A stretch of DNA of 64,000 nt, taken from Sanguibacter keddieii DSM 10542. Lineage in GTDB: Bacteria > Actinomycetota > Actinomycetes > Actinomycetales > Cellulomonadaceae. The stretch's first letter is position 1. Each line of letters begins with the position of its first letter. A program made the position numbers and the translations under genes. Below are positions 9,383-17,321 of the stretch, piece after piece. The notes below the pieces were generated by a model. The model saw nothing but the letters and a program-made list of their open reading frames with translations, made no database searches and was not told the DNA's origin. Location: positions 558,001-622,000 of the forward strand of contig NC_013521.1 of assembly GCF_000024925.1 (NCBI RefSeq). The letters are read 5' to 3'.

Positions 9383-10182
9383 CGGGTGCTCACCTCCACG
9401 GGCGCCGCGCCCGCCGCGGCTGGCGGCCGGGTCGGCTCGGCGCGGGTGCTCGCGAGGATCTCGGCGAGATGCATCGTCCGCATGCCGGCACGGGTGCGGG
9501 TGAGGCCGCCGCCGATGTGCATGAGGCAGGAGTAGTCGCCGGCGGTGAGGACCTCCGCACCGGTCGACTTCACGTGGGTCATCTTGTCGCTGAGCATCGC
9601 CGTCGAGGTCTCGGAGTTCTTGATCGAGAAGGTCCCGCCGAACCCGCAGCAGGACTCGGCCTCGGGCAGCTCGACGAGGTCGATGCCGTCGACGGCGCGC
9701 AGCAGCTGCAGCGGCTTGTCGCCGACGTGCAGCATGCGCAGCGAGTGGCAGGTCGGGTGGTAGGTGACGCGGTGCGGGAAGTGCGCGCCGACGTCGGTCA
9801 CGCCGAGGACGTCGACGAGCAGCTCGGAGAGCTCGTAGGTCTTCGCGGCGACCGCGTCGGCCGTGGCGGCGAGGGCGTCCTGGCCGGCGCGACGGCAGAC
9901 CATCGCCTGCTGGTGCCGGATCGACCCGGTGCAGGATCCCGACGGGACGACGACCGCGTCCCACTCGGCGTCGAGCACGGGGGCGAAGGTCTCGACGTGG
10001 TTCTTGATGACGGGGAGGGCGTCGGCGTAGTACCCGGTGTTGACGTGCATCTGGCCGCAGCAGGTCTGCTTCGGCGGGAACACGACCTCGTGGCCGAGGC
10101 GCTCGAGGAGGGTGACGGTGGCCTGCGGGGCCTGGGGGAACATCGCGTCGGCGATGCAGGTGGCGGCGAGGGCGATGCGCAC
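9379..10182 (-). CDS. lutA: LutA-like (Fe-S)-binding oxidoreductase, L-lactate utilization
   Basis: First gene of lutABC, 267 residues. It contains two CCG-type cysteine-rich motifs: TCCGQMH near the N-terminus and SCCGFGGTFS in the second half. These ligate a non-canonical Fe-S cluster in LutA/GlpC/HdrB proteins. The start is taken at GTG (VRIALAATC) because AAGGA lies seven bases before it; an upstream in-frame ATG would add 18 residues and remove the leader. An LldR/FadR-type operator sits about 56 bases upstream. Confidence 0.92.
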   Translation of the reverse strand: MRIALAATCIADAMFPQAPQATVTLLERLGHEVVFPPKQTCCGQMHVNTGYYADALPVIKNHVETFAPVLDAEWDAVVVPSGSCTGSIRHQQAMVCRRAGQDALAATADAVAAKTYELSELLVDVLGVTDVGAHFPHRVTYHPTCHSLRMLHVGDKPLQLLRAVDGIDLVELPEAESCCGFGGTFSIKNSETSTAMLSDKMTHVKSTGAEVLTAGDYSCLMHIGGGLTRTRAGMRTMHLAEILASTRAEPTRPPAAAGAAPVEVSTR

Positions 10183-10237
10183 GGTGATCCTTGAGGTGGG
10201 GGCCGGGGATCTGACTTGCTGTCCACCATAACCCATG

Positions 10238-10248
10238 TGGTCAGACCA
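10238..10248. promoter_or_regulatory. LldR/FadR-type operator of the lut operon
   Basis: TGGTCAGACCA is a perfect palindrome around one base and fits the FadR-subfamily GntR consensus TNGTNNNACNA, used by LldR in Corynebacterium. It lies between lutA and the divergent gene. A FadR-type regulator is encoded 2 kb away (12160-12921) and is the natural candidate to bind it, with lactate as the likely inducer. The pairing is an inference. Confidence 0.7.
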
Positions 10249-10470
10249 TAGGGCAAGCGTTTTCCGTGGAGCAGCTGCACCGCGTCACCACCGTCGGGGA
10301 GGACAGACTGTGCCGACGCATCGACAGGTTGTGCCCGCGGGGCCGCGGGCACCCCTCGCGTGCTGTCAGATCAGCGAGGCGCACCACACACCCGAGCCGC
10401 GCCGCCGGCACGGGCGCGCGCCGCTGCGGGCACCGCCGACCGCAGCACCACCGTCGCTGGAGGAACTGAC

Positions 10471-11127
10471 ATGTCGAAGATCCGTACCGCGTGGGGCGCG
10501 TTCGAGGAGCGCCGCCCGGGGCTCGCGCAGCTGATCATGTTCTCGCTGCTCAGCTCGGGGATGACCGTCCTGCAGCTGGTCCTCATGCCAGCCATCAAGT
10601 GGGCCTTCGGGACGACGTCGCTGATCGACACGAGCTTCCAGTTGCTCGAGGTCGCCGCGGCGTCGGGCGACCAGCCGTTCTACGTCTTCGACTACGCCGC
10701 CGGGGCCCTGCCGCTCGGCGGCGGTGGGCTCGCCTACTTCCTGGCGGTCCAGATCACCCTGCTCGTCGCGCAGGTCATCAACTTCTTCCTGCAGCGCAAC
10801 ATCACCTTCAAGTCGAACTCCAACGTCTGGTGGGCCGCGTTCTGGTACACGGTGGCCTACGTGGTGATCACCTTCGGGGCGGCCGTGCTCCAGGCCTTCT
10901 ACAAGGACCCCGTCTACACGCTCTTCATGGACACCTGGGGCCTCGGCGCCGGTGGTGAGGCCCTGGCCGACGTCGCGACGATGCTCATCAACGCCTGCGT
11001 CTCGTTCTGGGTGTTCTTCCCGATCTTCAAGATCATCTTCAAGCAGGAGCCGGACGACGACGACGTCGCGCCGGACGCCGCGCAGGCCGACGGCGGCACC
11101 GAGGTGGTCGCGGCCGGCCTGCGCTGA
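10471..11127 (+). CDS. GtrA-like family membrane protein
   Basis: A 218-residue protein with four to five hydrophobic segments. INFFLQRNITFKS matches the NFxxNRxxTF signature of the GtrA family, where it follows the second helix. GtrA-like proteins are thought to help move lipid-linked sugars across the membrane for polysaccharide or glycolipid decoration. The C-terminus is an acidic soluble tail. The ATG has GGAGGAA upstream. It is monocistronic between divergent lutABC and convergent genes, and no glycosyltransferase is adjacent, so the partner is unknown. Confidence 0.75.
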   Translation: MSKIRTAWGAFEERRPGLAQLIMFSLLSSGMTVLQLVLMPAIKWAFGTTSLIDTSFQLLEVAAASGDQPFYVFDYAAGALPLGGGGLAYFLAVQITLLVAQVINFFLQRNITFKSNSNVWWAAFWYTVAYVVITFGAAVLQAFYKDPVYTLFMDTWGLGAGGEALADVATMLINACVSFWVFFPIFKIIFKQEPDDDDVAPDAAQADGGTEVVAAGLR

Positions 11128-11201
11128 GGTGCCAGTGCCGGGCCCGGGGGTCGGGCGGGGGCCGGTGGCGAGGGCCCGTGGAGAGGGCCCGCGAGGTGAC
11201 C

Positions 11202-11996
11202 TCAGCGACCGCTGCGGAGCTCTTCGGGCATGCCCGACGCCTTGGGCATCGCGATCGCGATCTCGCGGGTCACGGGGTGGTGCGGGTTGTTGAACAGCTG
11301 CTCGGGCGTCCCGGTCTCGACGAAGGTCCCGTCGGAGAGGACGTGCACGGTCGAGCAGATGCGCGCGATCATCTCGAGGTCGTGGGACACGAGCAGCAGG
11401 CCGATCTTCTGCTCGGCGACGATCTCGGAGATGCGTCGGCCGAGCTCGAGCCGCAGCGTGTGGTCGAGGGCGGTGGTCGGCTCGTCGAGGATGAGGACGT
11501 CCGGGCGCGTGGCGAGGGCCGAGGCGAGCGCGAGGCGCTGCTTCTCGCCGCCCGACAGGGTCCCGATGGTGCGCGACTCGTAGCGGTTCTCGAGCAGGAC
11601 GGTCGCGAGGGCGTCCTCGACCGTCCCGCCGGTCGCGCGGCCGGCCTTGCGGGCCTTGGCGAGCTCGGCCTCGAGGGCCTTGCGGACGGTGAGGCGCGAG
11701 TCCAGGCCGGTGAAGCCGTTCTGCTGGACGCGGCGGACCGACACCCCGAAGTTCTTCTTGGCGCCGAGGGCGAGCTTGTTGACGGTGCGGCCGTTGAAGG
11801 TCACGCGTCCGCCGCTCGGCTTGAGGACGCCGACGAGGGCGTGGATGAGCGTCGTCTTGCCGACCCCGGACTGGCCGATGACACCGATCGGCGCGCCGCC
11901 CCCGGTCAGCGTGAGGCTGACGTCGCGGATGACGGGCGTGCCGCCGTACCCGGCCGAGAGGTTCGTCGCGGTCAGGACGCTCTTCTGAGTGCTCAT
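11202..11996 (-). CDS. ABC transporter ATP-binding protein, oligopeptide/nickel type, lone subunit
   Basis: A 264-residue ATPase with Walker A GQSGVGKTT (about 41-49), Q-loop QQNGFTG, signature LSGGEKQRLALASA, Walker B DVLILDEPTTALD and H-loop LVSHD. The C-terminal NNPHHPVTREI resembles the extra segment of DppD/DppF-type ATPases that energise peptide or nickel importers. There is no permease or binding protein next to it, which is unusual, so its partners are elsewhere or it has a regulatory role. Divergent from the GntR gene across 163 bases in which I see no gene. Confidence 0.85.
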   Translation of the reverse strand: MSTQKSVLTATNLSAGYGGTPVIRDVSLTLTGGGAPIGVIGQSGVGKTTLIHALVGVLKPSGGRVTFNGRTVNKLALGAKKNFGVSVRRVQQNGFTGLDSRLTVRKALEAELAKARKAGRATGGTVEDALATVLLENRYESRTIGTLSGGEKQRLALASALATRPDVLILDEPTTALDHTLRLELGRRISEIVAEQKIGLLLVSHDLEMIARICSTVHVLSDGTFVETGTPEQLFNNPHHPVTREIAIAMPKASGMPEELRSGR

Positions 11997-12147
11997 CGTT
12001 CTCCGTTCGGGGCGTGCCCGGTGTCAAGACGTCGCGTGCGCGGTCTGCACGCCGACGAGGATCGAGGCGCCGACGTCTGCGAGCAGCGCGCACGCCATCA
12101 CCTGTTCGACGGACGAGGCCCGCGCAACGTTCCCACTGTATGCGCCC

Positions 12148-12160
12148 TAGGCTGGCCCGG
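12148..12160 (+). promoter_or_regulatory. Probable leaderless promoter (-10 TAGGCT) of the GntR gene
   Basis: TAGGCT (12148-12153) has the actinobacterial TAnnnT pattern and lies six bases before the GTG start at 12160. No ribosome-binding site is present. This spacing suggests transcription starts at or next to the start codon. Confidence 0.5.
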
Positions 12161-12921
12161 TGAGAACTCACGAGCGTGTGCTGGCCCGCATCGAGGCGGA
12201 CCTCTCCGCAGGTCGGTGGGCCGTGGGCGAGCGGCTTCCCGGCGAGCGGGCGATGGCCGAGGAGCTCGGCGTGTCCCGCCCGTCGGTGCGCGAGGCGCTG
12301 CGCGTGCTCGAGGCGATGGGGATCGTGCGGACCGCGGTCGGCTCAGGTCCGGACTCGGGTGCGACGGTCGTCAACCACCCTGCGGCAGGGCTCGGCTCTG
12401 CCGTGCGGCTGCACCTCGCCTCGGGCGCGCTGCCGGTCCACGACGTCGTCGAGCTGCGGGTGCTGCTCGAGACCTGGGCGGTCTCGAGCGCCGCGCGGCG
12501 GACCCCGGCGCCGTCCTTCGACGACGCCGAGGCGCTGCTCGACCAGATGGACGCCCCGGGGACGAGCGTCGAGGAGTTCCTCGAGCTCGACACCGCCTTC
12601 CACGTGGCCCTGGCCGCGGCGTCGGGGAACGTGCTCGTCGAGGCGGTCATGCTCGGGCTGCGCGGGGCCATCGGCGCCTACGTGGCCGAGGGCACCGCAC
12701 GGCTGACCGACTGGCCGGCCACCGCGGCGCGGCTGCGCTCGGAGCACCGTGAGGTGCTCCGAGCGGTGCGCGAGGGCGCGGCGGCCGAGGCAGGTGCTGC
12801 CGTCGCGGCGCACATCGACGGCTTCTACCGCGAGGCGGGTCTCGAGCGACCCGGGGACGCCGGTGGCACGGCCGGACCAGACGGTCCCGGTCCGGCCGAC
12901 GAGGTCAGTGCACGACCTTGA
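12160..12921 (+). CDS. FadR/GntR-family transcriptional regulator, LldR-like
   Basis: A 253-residue DNA-binding regulator. The N-terminal winged helix (about 1-70) contains RLPGERAMAEELGVSRPSVREALRVLEAMGIV, the GntR signature. The C-terminal FCD all-helical domain (about 80-225) has the expected polar ligand residues in DTAFHVALAAASGN and SEHREVLRAVREG, which usually bind a metal plus a small carboxylate. This fits lactate sensing, and the TGGTCAGACCA site before lutA is of the right type. The Pro/Gly-rich tail is disordered. It is expressed from a leaderless-type promoter. The 3' end overlaps the convergent SMR gene by 17 bases. Confidence 0.85.
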   Translation: MRTHERVLARIEADLSAGRWAVGERLPGERAMAEELGVSRPSVREALRVLEAMGIVRTAVGSGPDSGATVVNHPAAGLGSAVRLHLASGALPVHDVVELRVLLETWAVSSAARRTPAPSFDDAEALLDQMDAPGTSVEEFLELDTAFHVALAAASGNVLVEAVMLGLRGAIGAYVAEGTARLTDWPATAARLRSEHREVLRAVREGAAAEAGAAVAAHIDGFYREAGLERPGDAGGTAGPDGPGPADEVSARP

Positions 12922-13219
12922 GCCCGATGACGCAGGCGACGATGCCGAGCAGCAGCAGGATGCGCACCAGCGACGCAGGCTCGGCGCCCGTCGCCATCGC
13001 GTAGGTGACGGTGCCGACCGCGCCGATCCCGACCCAGACCGCGTAGGCGGTGCCGGTCGGGAGCTCGCGCATCGCGTAGGCGAGCCCGGCCATGCTGACC
13101 ACCAGCGCCGCGCCGAACACGACGGTGGGTGCCAGGCGGCTGAGCCCGTCGCTGCGGCCGAGGGCTGTCGCCCACACGGCCTCGAAGACACCAGAGATGA
13201 CAAGAACGATCCACGCCAT
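12905..13219 (-). CDS. SMR-family guanidinium exporter (Gdx/SugE type)
   Basis: A 104-residue protein with four membrane helices that works as an antiparallel dimer, exchanging guanidinium for protons. The essential Glu is in helix 1 (GVFEAVWA). PTGTAYAVWVGIGAVGT matches the SugE/Gdx branch rather than the EmrE multidrug branch. The decisive context is a guanidine-III riboswitch immediately upstream, which predicts guanidinium as the real substrate. The ATG has GGAGGT upstream, right next to the riboswitch, so control is probably at translation initiation. Confidence 0.92.
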   Translation of the reverse strand: MAWIVLVISGVFEAVWATALGRSDGLSRLAPTVVFGAALVVSMAGLAYAMRELPTGTAYAVWVGIGAVGTVTYAMATGAEPASLVRILLLLGIVACVIGLKVVH

Positions 13220-13232
13220 GAGAGACCTCCAC

Positions 13233-13274
13233 GCGCCGTCTTGTCGCTGACCGGGTACGGCGCACCTCGTCCGG
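13233..13274 (-). ncRNA. Guanidine-III (ykkC-III) riboswitch
   Basis: On the minus strand the segment begins CCGGACGAGGTGCGCCGTAC, continues CCGGTCAGCGACAAG and ends ACGGCGC. From memory it matches the Thermobifida fusca guanidine-III aptamer, with one extra base near the middle. Both pairing elements of the pseudoknot (CCGG with CCGGT, GCGCCGT with ACGGCGC) are present. It ends two bases before the GGAGGT ribosome site of the SMR exporter, so ligand binding can set ribosome access. Confidence 0.9.
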
Positions 13275-13441
13275 GGTGCCTGGGTGGCGGGGTGGACCAG
13301 GAAGCCGGGTGTGCGGTCGTCACGGGGGATGTGCACGGTCGGCGCGTCTGATCTGGCACCACCGTACCAGTTTCGGGATCGCGTGGCACGGGTCGGGGGC
13401 GATGGTGGTCGACGGCACACCGAGGGTGCCGGACCGCCCCG

Positions 13442-13864
13442 TCAGGAGCCGACGACCTCGATGGTCAGCGTCATCCCGGCGGCGCGGTGGCCGCTCACGC
13501 TGCACCAGCCGTCGAGGTCCTCGTCGATGACGCCGAGGTCGAGGGTCGCGGTCGTGTCACGGGCCAGCAGGTCGGTCGACAGGTCGTTCTCGAACACGAG
13601 GTCGTGCGGCATCGAGTCGGTGTTGGTGGTCTCGATGATCACGTGGGTCCCCGGCTCGACCTCGATGACGTCGGGCTCGAACCGCATGTCCTTCATGAGG
13701 ACGGTGACGGTCATGGTGCCGTCGTCGGCCAGGCTCGTGGCGCCGGCCACCTCTGGCTCGGAGGAGCACCCGGCCAGTGCGGCGACGGTGAAGACGGTCG
13801 CGCACACGGCGACGCGGCCGACGGCCGTGGCGTGGCGTGGGTGCGATGCGCGCGGAGCTCTCAC
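13442..13864 (-). CDS. Cupredoxin-like secreted lipoprotein
   Basis: About 140 residues. A basic N-region and hydrophobic core end in a lipobox (LAGC), so the mature protein is probably lipid-anchored outside the membrane. The rest is a small cupredoxin fold with type-1 copper ligands: His in MPHDLVF, Cys in WCSVSGHRAAGM, plus the following His and Met. This suggests electron transfer or copper handling. The GTG chosen (13864) gives a normal lipoprotein signal. A GTG at 13942 would extend it by 26 residues and place it five bases after the previous gene. Neither start has a strong ribosome site. Confidence 0.75.
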   Translation of the reverse strand: MRAPRASHPRHATAVGRVAVCATVFTVAALAGCSSEPEVAGATSLADDGTMTVTVLMKDMRFEPDVIEVEPGTHVIIETTNTDSMPHDLVFENDLSTDLLARDTTATLDLGVIDEDLDGWCSVSGHRAAGMTLTIEVVGS

Positions 13865-15942
13865 GCGGCGTGGCCGGGTATGCCGGCAGAGGCGGTTCGC
13901 AGGGTTGAGGCGGGTCGAGTGGCGGATATCGCGGTGGAACACGCCTCTACTGTACGCAGGAGTGCTCCTCGGCGAGGGCGCCGGCTGCGCGGAGGTCGAG
14001 GCGGCGGTCGAGCAGGACGGCCGTGAGGTCGAGCCGCAGGGTCTGACCGGCCTCGACGGTCAGGGGCGCGTCCCACGCGAGGGCCGGGCCCGCCCCGGGG
14101 AAGGTGGCGGCGCGGACGAACCACGGGGACGGCCCTCCCGGCTGGACGAGCAGCAGCGTGGTCCACGAGTCGCCGCGCCGCTGCGCGAGCGCGACCCACG
14201 GCGACCGCGACCCGTGCGCGGTGCTCTCGCCCTCGCCCCCGTGGCTGAGCACGACGGTCTCGTCGGACGGGGACGACCGCCAGAAGAGGCCGCCGTACCC
14301 GGCGCCGGGCCGTCCGGTGGCGCCCGGGCTGGTGATCGTCAGGTCGCCGTGGTCGGCGACGAGGTCGCTCGTCCAGCGCAGTGACCAGCCGTCGGACCCG
14401 GGCAGGACGGCCCCGCGGATGCTGCGGCGCTCGGACAGCAGCGGGTCGCCGTGCTGGTCGAGCCACGTCACCGCGTCGTCGAGCGTCCCGGTCACCGCGG
14501 AGGACAGCGTCACGGGTGCGGAGACCTGCTGGCCGTGGTTGGGCAGCAGCGTCGGTCCGACGTCGCGCACGAAGGTGCGCCCGCCCCAGAAGCTCGTCCC
14601 GTTGACCTCCGGGATCGCGACCGAGAAGCCGTAGTGGTGGCGGTGGTCGACGGGGCTCGCCTCGGTCATCAGGGCACCGGCGAGCGTGTGGACCGGGTGC
14701 AGGTGCGGTCGCGGTGCGTGGACGGCAGGCACGCCGTGGCCCGCGGTGTACCGGGCGAGGGGGAGACCGTCGCGGTCGAGCACGACGGTGTCGCCGTCGA
14801 CCCGCCACACGGGTGCACCGGGCGCTGCTTGGTCCAGCCCGGACGCGGGCTCGGCAGCCGCCGCGCGGACCGCACCGGCGGCACCGGGCGGGAGGTGCGG
14901 CGGCACCGTCGACCGCAGCCCGCACCGGACCCGTGCTGGCGCGCACCTCGAGGCGTGGTTCGAAGCGTGTGGTCTGCGCGGAGGTCGCGGTGCCCGTGAT
15001 GACGTCCTGCAGCTGGTGCCAGGCCTGTCGTCCGAGCTCGGCCTGCGGGATGGCGAGCGTGGTGAGCGACGGGGTCGCGTAGCGGGCGAGCTCGATGTCG
15101 TCGCAGCCGACGATCGAGATGTCGTCGGGCACGGCGACGCCGGTCTCGTTGAGGCGGGAGAGCAGCCCGAAGGCGACGAGGTCGTTGAAGGCGATCACGG
15201 CGGTCGCCCGGGTCGCGAGCACCTGCTCGACCACGGCGTACCCCTCGCCGACGGTCGGTCCGCAGGGCAGCACCGTGACGTCGAGGTCGGGGTGCACCAG
15301 CCGTGCCTCCTCGATCCCGGCGAGCCGCCAGCGGTTCGACGCGCTGCGCGCCGGGCCGGCGAGGTACACGACGCGGCGGTGACCCAGCGCAGCCAGGTGG
15401 TCGACCACCGCGCGCATGCCGCGCACGTAGTCGACCGAGACGCTCGGCGCCTCGTCGTTCGGGGCGGTCCGGTTGACGAGCACCGCGGGGCTCACCTGCG
15501 GGAGGAGCCCGGCGAGGACGTCGTCGGGCATGCGGGGCGAGGCGAGGACGAGGGCGTCGCAGCGCTGGCGCGCCTCGAGGGCGATCTCCGCCTCGTCGTC
15601 GGGGGACTCGCCGGTGTCCGCGACGAGGACCCGGTAGCCCTCGGGCGACGCAGCGCCCGTGACGCCGCGCAGGATCTGCTGGAACATCGGGTTGCCCAGG
15701 TCCGGCACCACGAGGCCGATGGTGTGGGTGCGACCGAGGGAGAGGGACCGGGCGACGTTGCTCGGGTGGTAGCGGAGCCGGGCGGCGGCCGCCTCGACGC
15801 GCACCGCGATGTCCGCCGCGACGGTCGACCGGCCGTTCATGACCCGGGAGACGGTCGCCCGCGAGACCCCCGCGGCGTCGGCGACGTCGCCGATCGTGGC
15901 GACGCCCGACCGACGCCGAGGTCCTGTGCCGGTCGTGGCCAT
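13861..15942 (-). CDS. LacI-family repressor whose frame runs on through the next gene
   Basis: Residues 1 to about 345 are a complete LacI-type repressor: helix-turn-helix ATIGDVADAAGVSRATVSRVMN, hinge RLRYHPSNVARSL, then a periplasmic-binding-protein-like sugar domain ending near RLEVRASTGPVR. The ATG has AAGGA seven bases upstream. There is no stop at the natural end. The frame stays open to 13861 and overlaps the whole DUF6807 gene in another frame, giving 693 codons with no recognisable similarity in the second half. Either the repressor and DUF6807 were joined by a frameshift, or a stop was lost. It probably controls the ABC/DUF6807/Gfo locus through the operators at 15997, 21802 and 21890. 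Confidence 0.75.
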   Translation of the reverse strand: MATTGTGPRRRSGVATIGDVADAAGVSRATVSRVMNGRSTVAADIAVRVEAAAARLRYHPSNVARSLSLGRTHTIGLVVPDLGNPMFQQILRGVTGAASPEGYRVLVADTGESPDDEAEIALEARQRCDALVLASPRMPDDVLAGLLPQVSPAVLVNRTAPNDEAPSVSVDYVRGMRAVVDHLAALGHRRVVYLAGPARSASNRWRLAGIEEARLVHPDLDVTVLPCGPTVGEGYAVVEQVLATRATAVIAFNDLVAFGLLSRLNETGVAVPDDISIVGCDDIELARYATPSLTTLAIPQAELGRQAWHQLQDVITGTATSAQTTRFEPRLEVRASTGPVRAAVDGAAAPPARCRRCGPRGGCRARVRAGPSSARCTRVAGRRRHRRARPRRSPPRPVHRGPRRACRPRTATAPAPGPHARRCPDDRGEPRRPPPPLRLLGRDPGGQRDELLGRAHLRARRRTDAAAQPRPAGLRTRDAVLRGDRDARRRGDVARPARRPAAVRAPQHPRGRPARVRRLVTALDERPRRRPRRPDDHQPGRHRTARRRVRRPLLAVVPVRRDRRAQPRGRGREHRARVAVAVGRARAAARRLVDHAAARPAGRAVPVVRPRRHLPRGGPGPRVGRAPDRRGRSDPAARPHGRPARPPPRPPRSRRPRRGALLRTVEACSTAISATRPASTLRTASAGIPGHAA
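13947..14906 (-). CDS. DUF6807 (PmoA-like) family protein, copy 1
   Basis: A 319-residue protein of a family often labelled 'PmoA', a misnomer since it is unrelated to methane monooxygenase. Motifs shared by the three copies in this window are HLHPVHTLAG, the His cluster SPVDHRHHYG, NGTSFWGGRTFVRD and AGYGGLFWR. The His-rich patches suggest metal or substrate binding. No signal peptide is seen, so it is likely cytoplasmic. Its GTG start lies inside the LacI frame and has no clear ribosome site. Both frames are open across the junction, so expression as a LacI fusion through a frameshift is possible. Function is not established; the genes around it are for sugar catabolism. Confidence 0.75.
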   Translation of the reverse strand: MPPHLPPGAAGAVRAAAAEPASGLDQAAPGAPVWRVDGDTVVLDRDGLPLARYTAGHGVPAVHAPRPHLHPVHTLAGALMTEASPVDHRHHYGFSVAIPEVNGTSFWGGRTFVRDVGPTLLPNHGQQVSAPVTLSSAVTGTLDDAVTWLDQHGDPLLSERRSIRGAVLPGSDGWSLRWTSDLVADHGDLTITSPGATGRPGAGYGGLFWRSSPSDETVVLSHGGEGESTAHGSRSPWVALAQRRGDSWTTLLLVQPGGPSPWFVRAATFPGAGPALAWDAPLTVEAGQTLRLDLTAVLLDRRLDLRAAGALAEEHSCVQ

Positions 15943-15996
15943 CGGTGGTCCTTCTTCCGTCACGGTGCGGGTCTGGCGTGGTGAAAGTACACCACG

Positions 15997-16012
15997 GTGA
16001 AATCGGTTGCTG
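15997..16012. promoter_or_regulatory. LacI-type operator (site 1) upstream of the LacI gene
   Basis: Reads CAGCAACCGATTTCAC on the minus strand, sharing CAACCGATTTC-type core with sites 21802-21817 and 21890-21905. It lies 55 bases before the LacI start, and an inverted repeat GTGGTG-N6-CACCAC (15978-15995) with a TACTTT -10-like box follows. Autoregulation is the simplest reading. Confidence 0.65.
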
Positions 16013-16050
16013 CGCGGCACCCAGGGGTGAGGTCAGGGGGTGTCACGTCG

Positions 16051-17262
16051 TCACGACGTGGGGTGGTCACCGGCGGCCGAGAAGGTCCACGGGGCGCCGA
16101 GGTCGCGGAACAGCGCGGGGCCGTCGGCGACCCTGTCGCACCACGCCTCGACCTCCGACACCACCGGTCGTGCGTCGTCGCCCTCGCCGGTCCAGGTCAC
16201 CAGTGCCGGTGGCACCGGGCGCGGGTCGGGCGCCGTGCGGACCGTCTCGAGCACCTGCGTGAACGCCCCGGTGGCCTCGAGCGGGCAGCGCAGCACGCCG
16301 TCGCCGCGCAGGCGGGCGTCGAGGAGGTCGTCGAGCAGCGGGACCCGGCTCCCGGCGAGGAGCTCGACCCCCTCGGGGCGGTGCACCTCGATGCGGTCGG
16401 TCTCGTAGTAGAGGACCAGCCGCGCCTGCGACCCGTGGACGGTGATCCTCGCCGGCGTGCGGACCGGCGCGCAGAGCGTGAGGGCGAAGGAGAACGTCGG
16501 GCCGTCGACCGACCGCACGAGCAGGCTCGAGGTGTCGTCGGCCTCGATGGGGTTGGCGCGGTAGAGGTCGACCTCGACCGACGCGACCTGCTCGGACCGC
16601 CCCACGCCGCCGAGCTCGAGCGCCGTGACCACGGCGTGCGCGAGCGGGTTGGTGACGACCCCGTCGACCACGTCCACGCCGTCCACGCGACGCCTCCCGG
16701 CCCATGCCGAGCGCTCCCAGTACGCGCGGGTGCGGGTCCACGACCCGACCGTCCCCACGTGCCGGACCTCGCCGACGACCCCGTCGGCCACCATCTGGCG
16801 TGCCGTGTCGAGGGCTGTCGACCCGAAGGTCTGGAACCCCACCTGGCACAGCCGACCCGTCTCGCGGACCACCTCGAGCAGCGCCGCGTGGTCGGCTGCC
16901 GACGGCGTCGGCGGCTTCTCGAGCATGACGTCGCACCCGGCGCGCAGCGCGGTCTCGGCCAGCGCGCGGTGCGTGTGCATCGGTGTCGACACGATCACCA
17001 CGTCAGGGCGCACCGAGGGGTCCGGGGAGGCGAGGTTCTCCTCGAGGGTCTCGAACCACGGGGTCCCGTCCGGGACGTCCTCGAGCGCACCCGGGTCGCG
17101 ATGGTCGACCACGGCCCCGAGCCGGGCGCGGCCCTGCGCAGCGAGCGCGGCGAGCCTCGTCCGGTAGTCGTGGCCGAACCCCAGGGGTCCGGCGAGCGTG
17201 ATGGTCGGCACGCCCGACGGGTCGGGCCGGTGGGCTCGGGCGGGGGAGGAGGCTGGGAGCAC
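16051..17262 (-). CDS. Gfo/Idh/MocA-family dehydrogenase
   Basis: A 403-residue NAD(P)-dependent oxidoreductase. The N-terminal Rossmann segment is VPTITLAGPLGFGHDYRTRLAAL with the nucleotide loop slightly altered (GPLGFG). The catalytic Lys is in MLEKPPT. The C-terminal domain begins with QVGFQTFGS, and the usual GGG.hxDH His segment is replaced by VTNPLAHAVVTALELGG. These changes make it a divergent member, so substrate and even activity are uncertain. The GTG start has GAGAGG upstream and lies 60 bases after the DUF6807 copy. A longer open frame to 19524 is spurious. Likely cotranscribed with the ABC importer. Confidence 0.85.
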   Translation of the reverse strand: MLPASSPARAHRPDPSGVPTITLAGPLGFGHDYRTRLAALAAQGRARLGAVVDHRDPGALEDVPDGTPWFETLEENLASPDPSVRPDVVIVSTPMHTHRALAETALRAGCDVMLEKPPTPSAADHAALLEVVRETGRLCQVGFQTFGSTALDTARQMVADGVVGEVRHVGTVGSWTRTRAYWERSAWAGRRRVDGVDVVDGVVTNPLAHAVVTALELGGVGRSEQVASVEVDLYRANPIEADDTSSLLVRSVDGPTFSFALTLCAPVRTPARITVHGSQARLVLYYETDRIEVHRPEGVELLAGSRVPLLDDLLDARLRGDGVLRCPLEATGAFTQVLETVRTAPDPRPVPPALVTWTGEGDDARPVVSEVEAWCDRVADGPALFRDLGAPWTFSAAGDHPTS

Positions 17263-17321
17263 GGTGGTCCTCTCGGGGCGGGGGAGATCGGGCTGCGCGG
17301 GTCGGTGCTGGGCGGGGCTCG

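Noticed and set aside
12024-12098. Tiny minus-strand ORF between the ABC ATPase and the GntR gene
   Set aside because: Only 24 residues, with no ribosome site, and too short to test for conservation.
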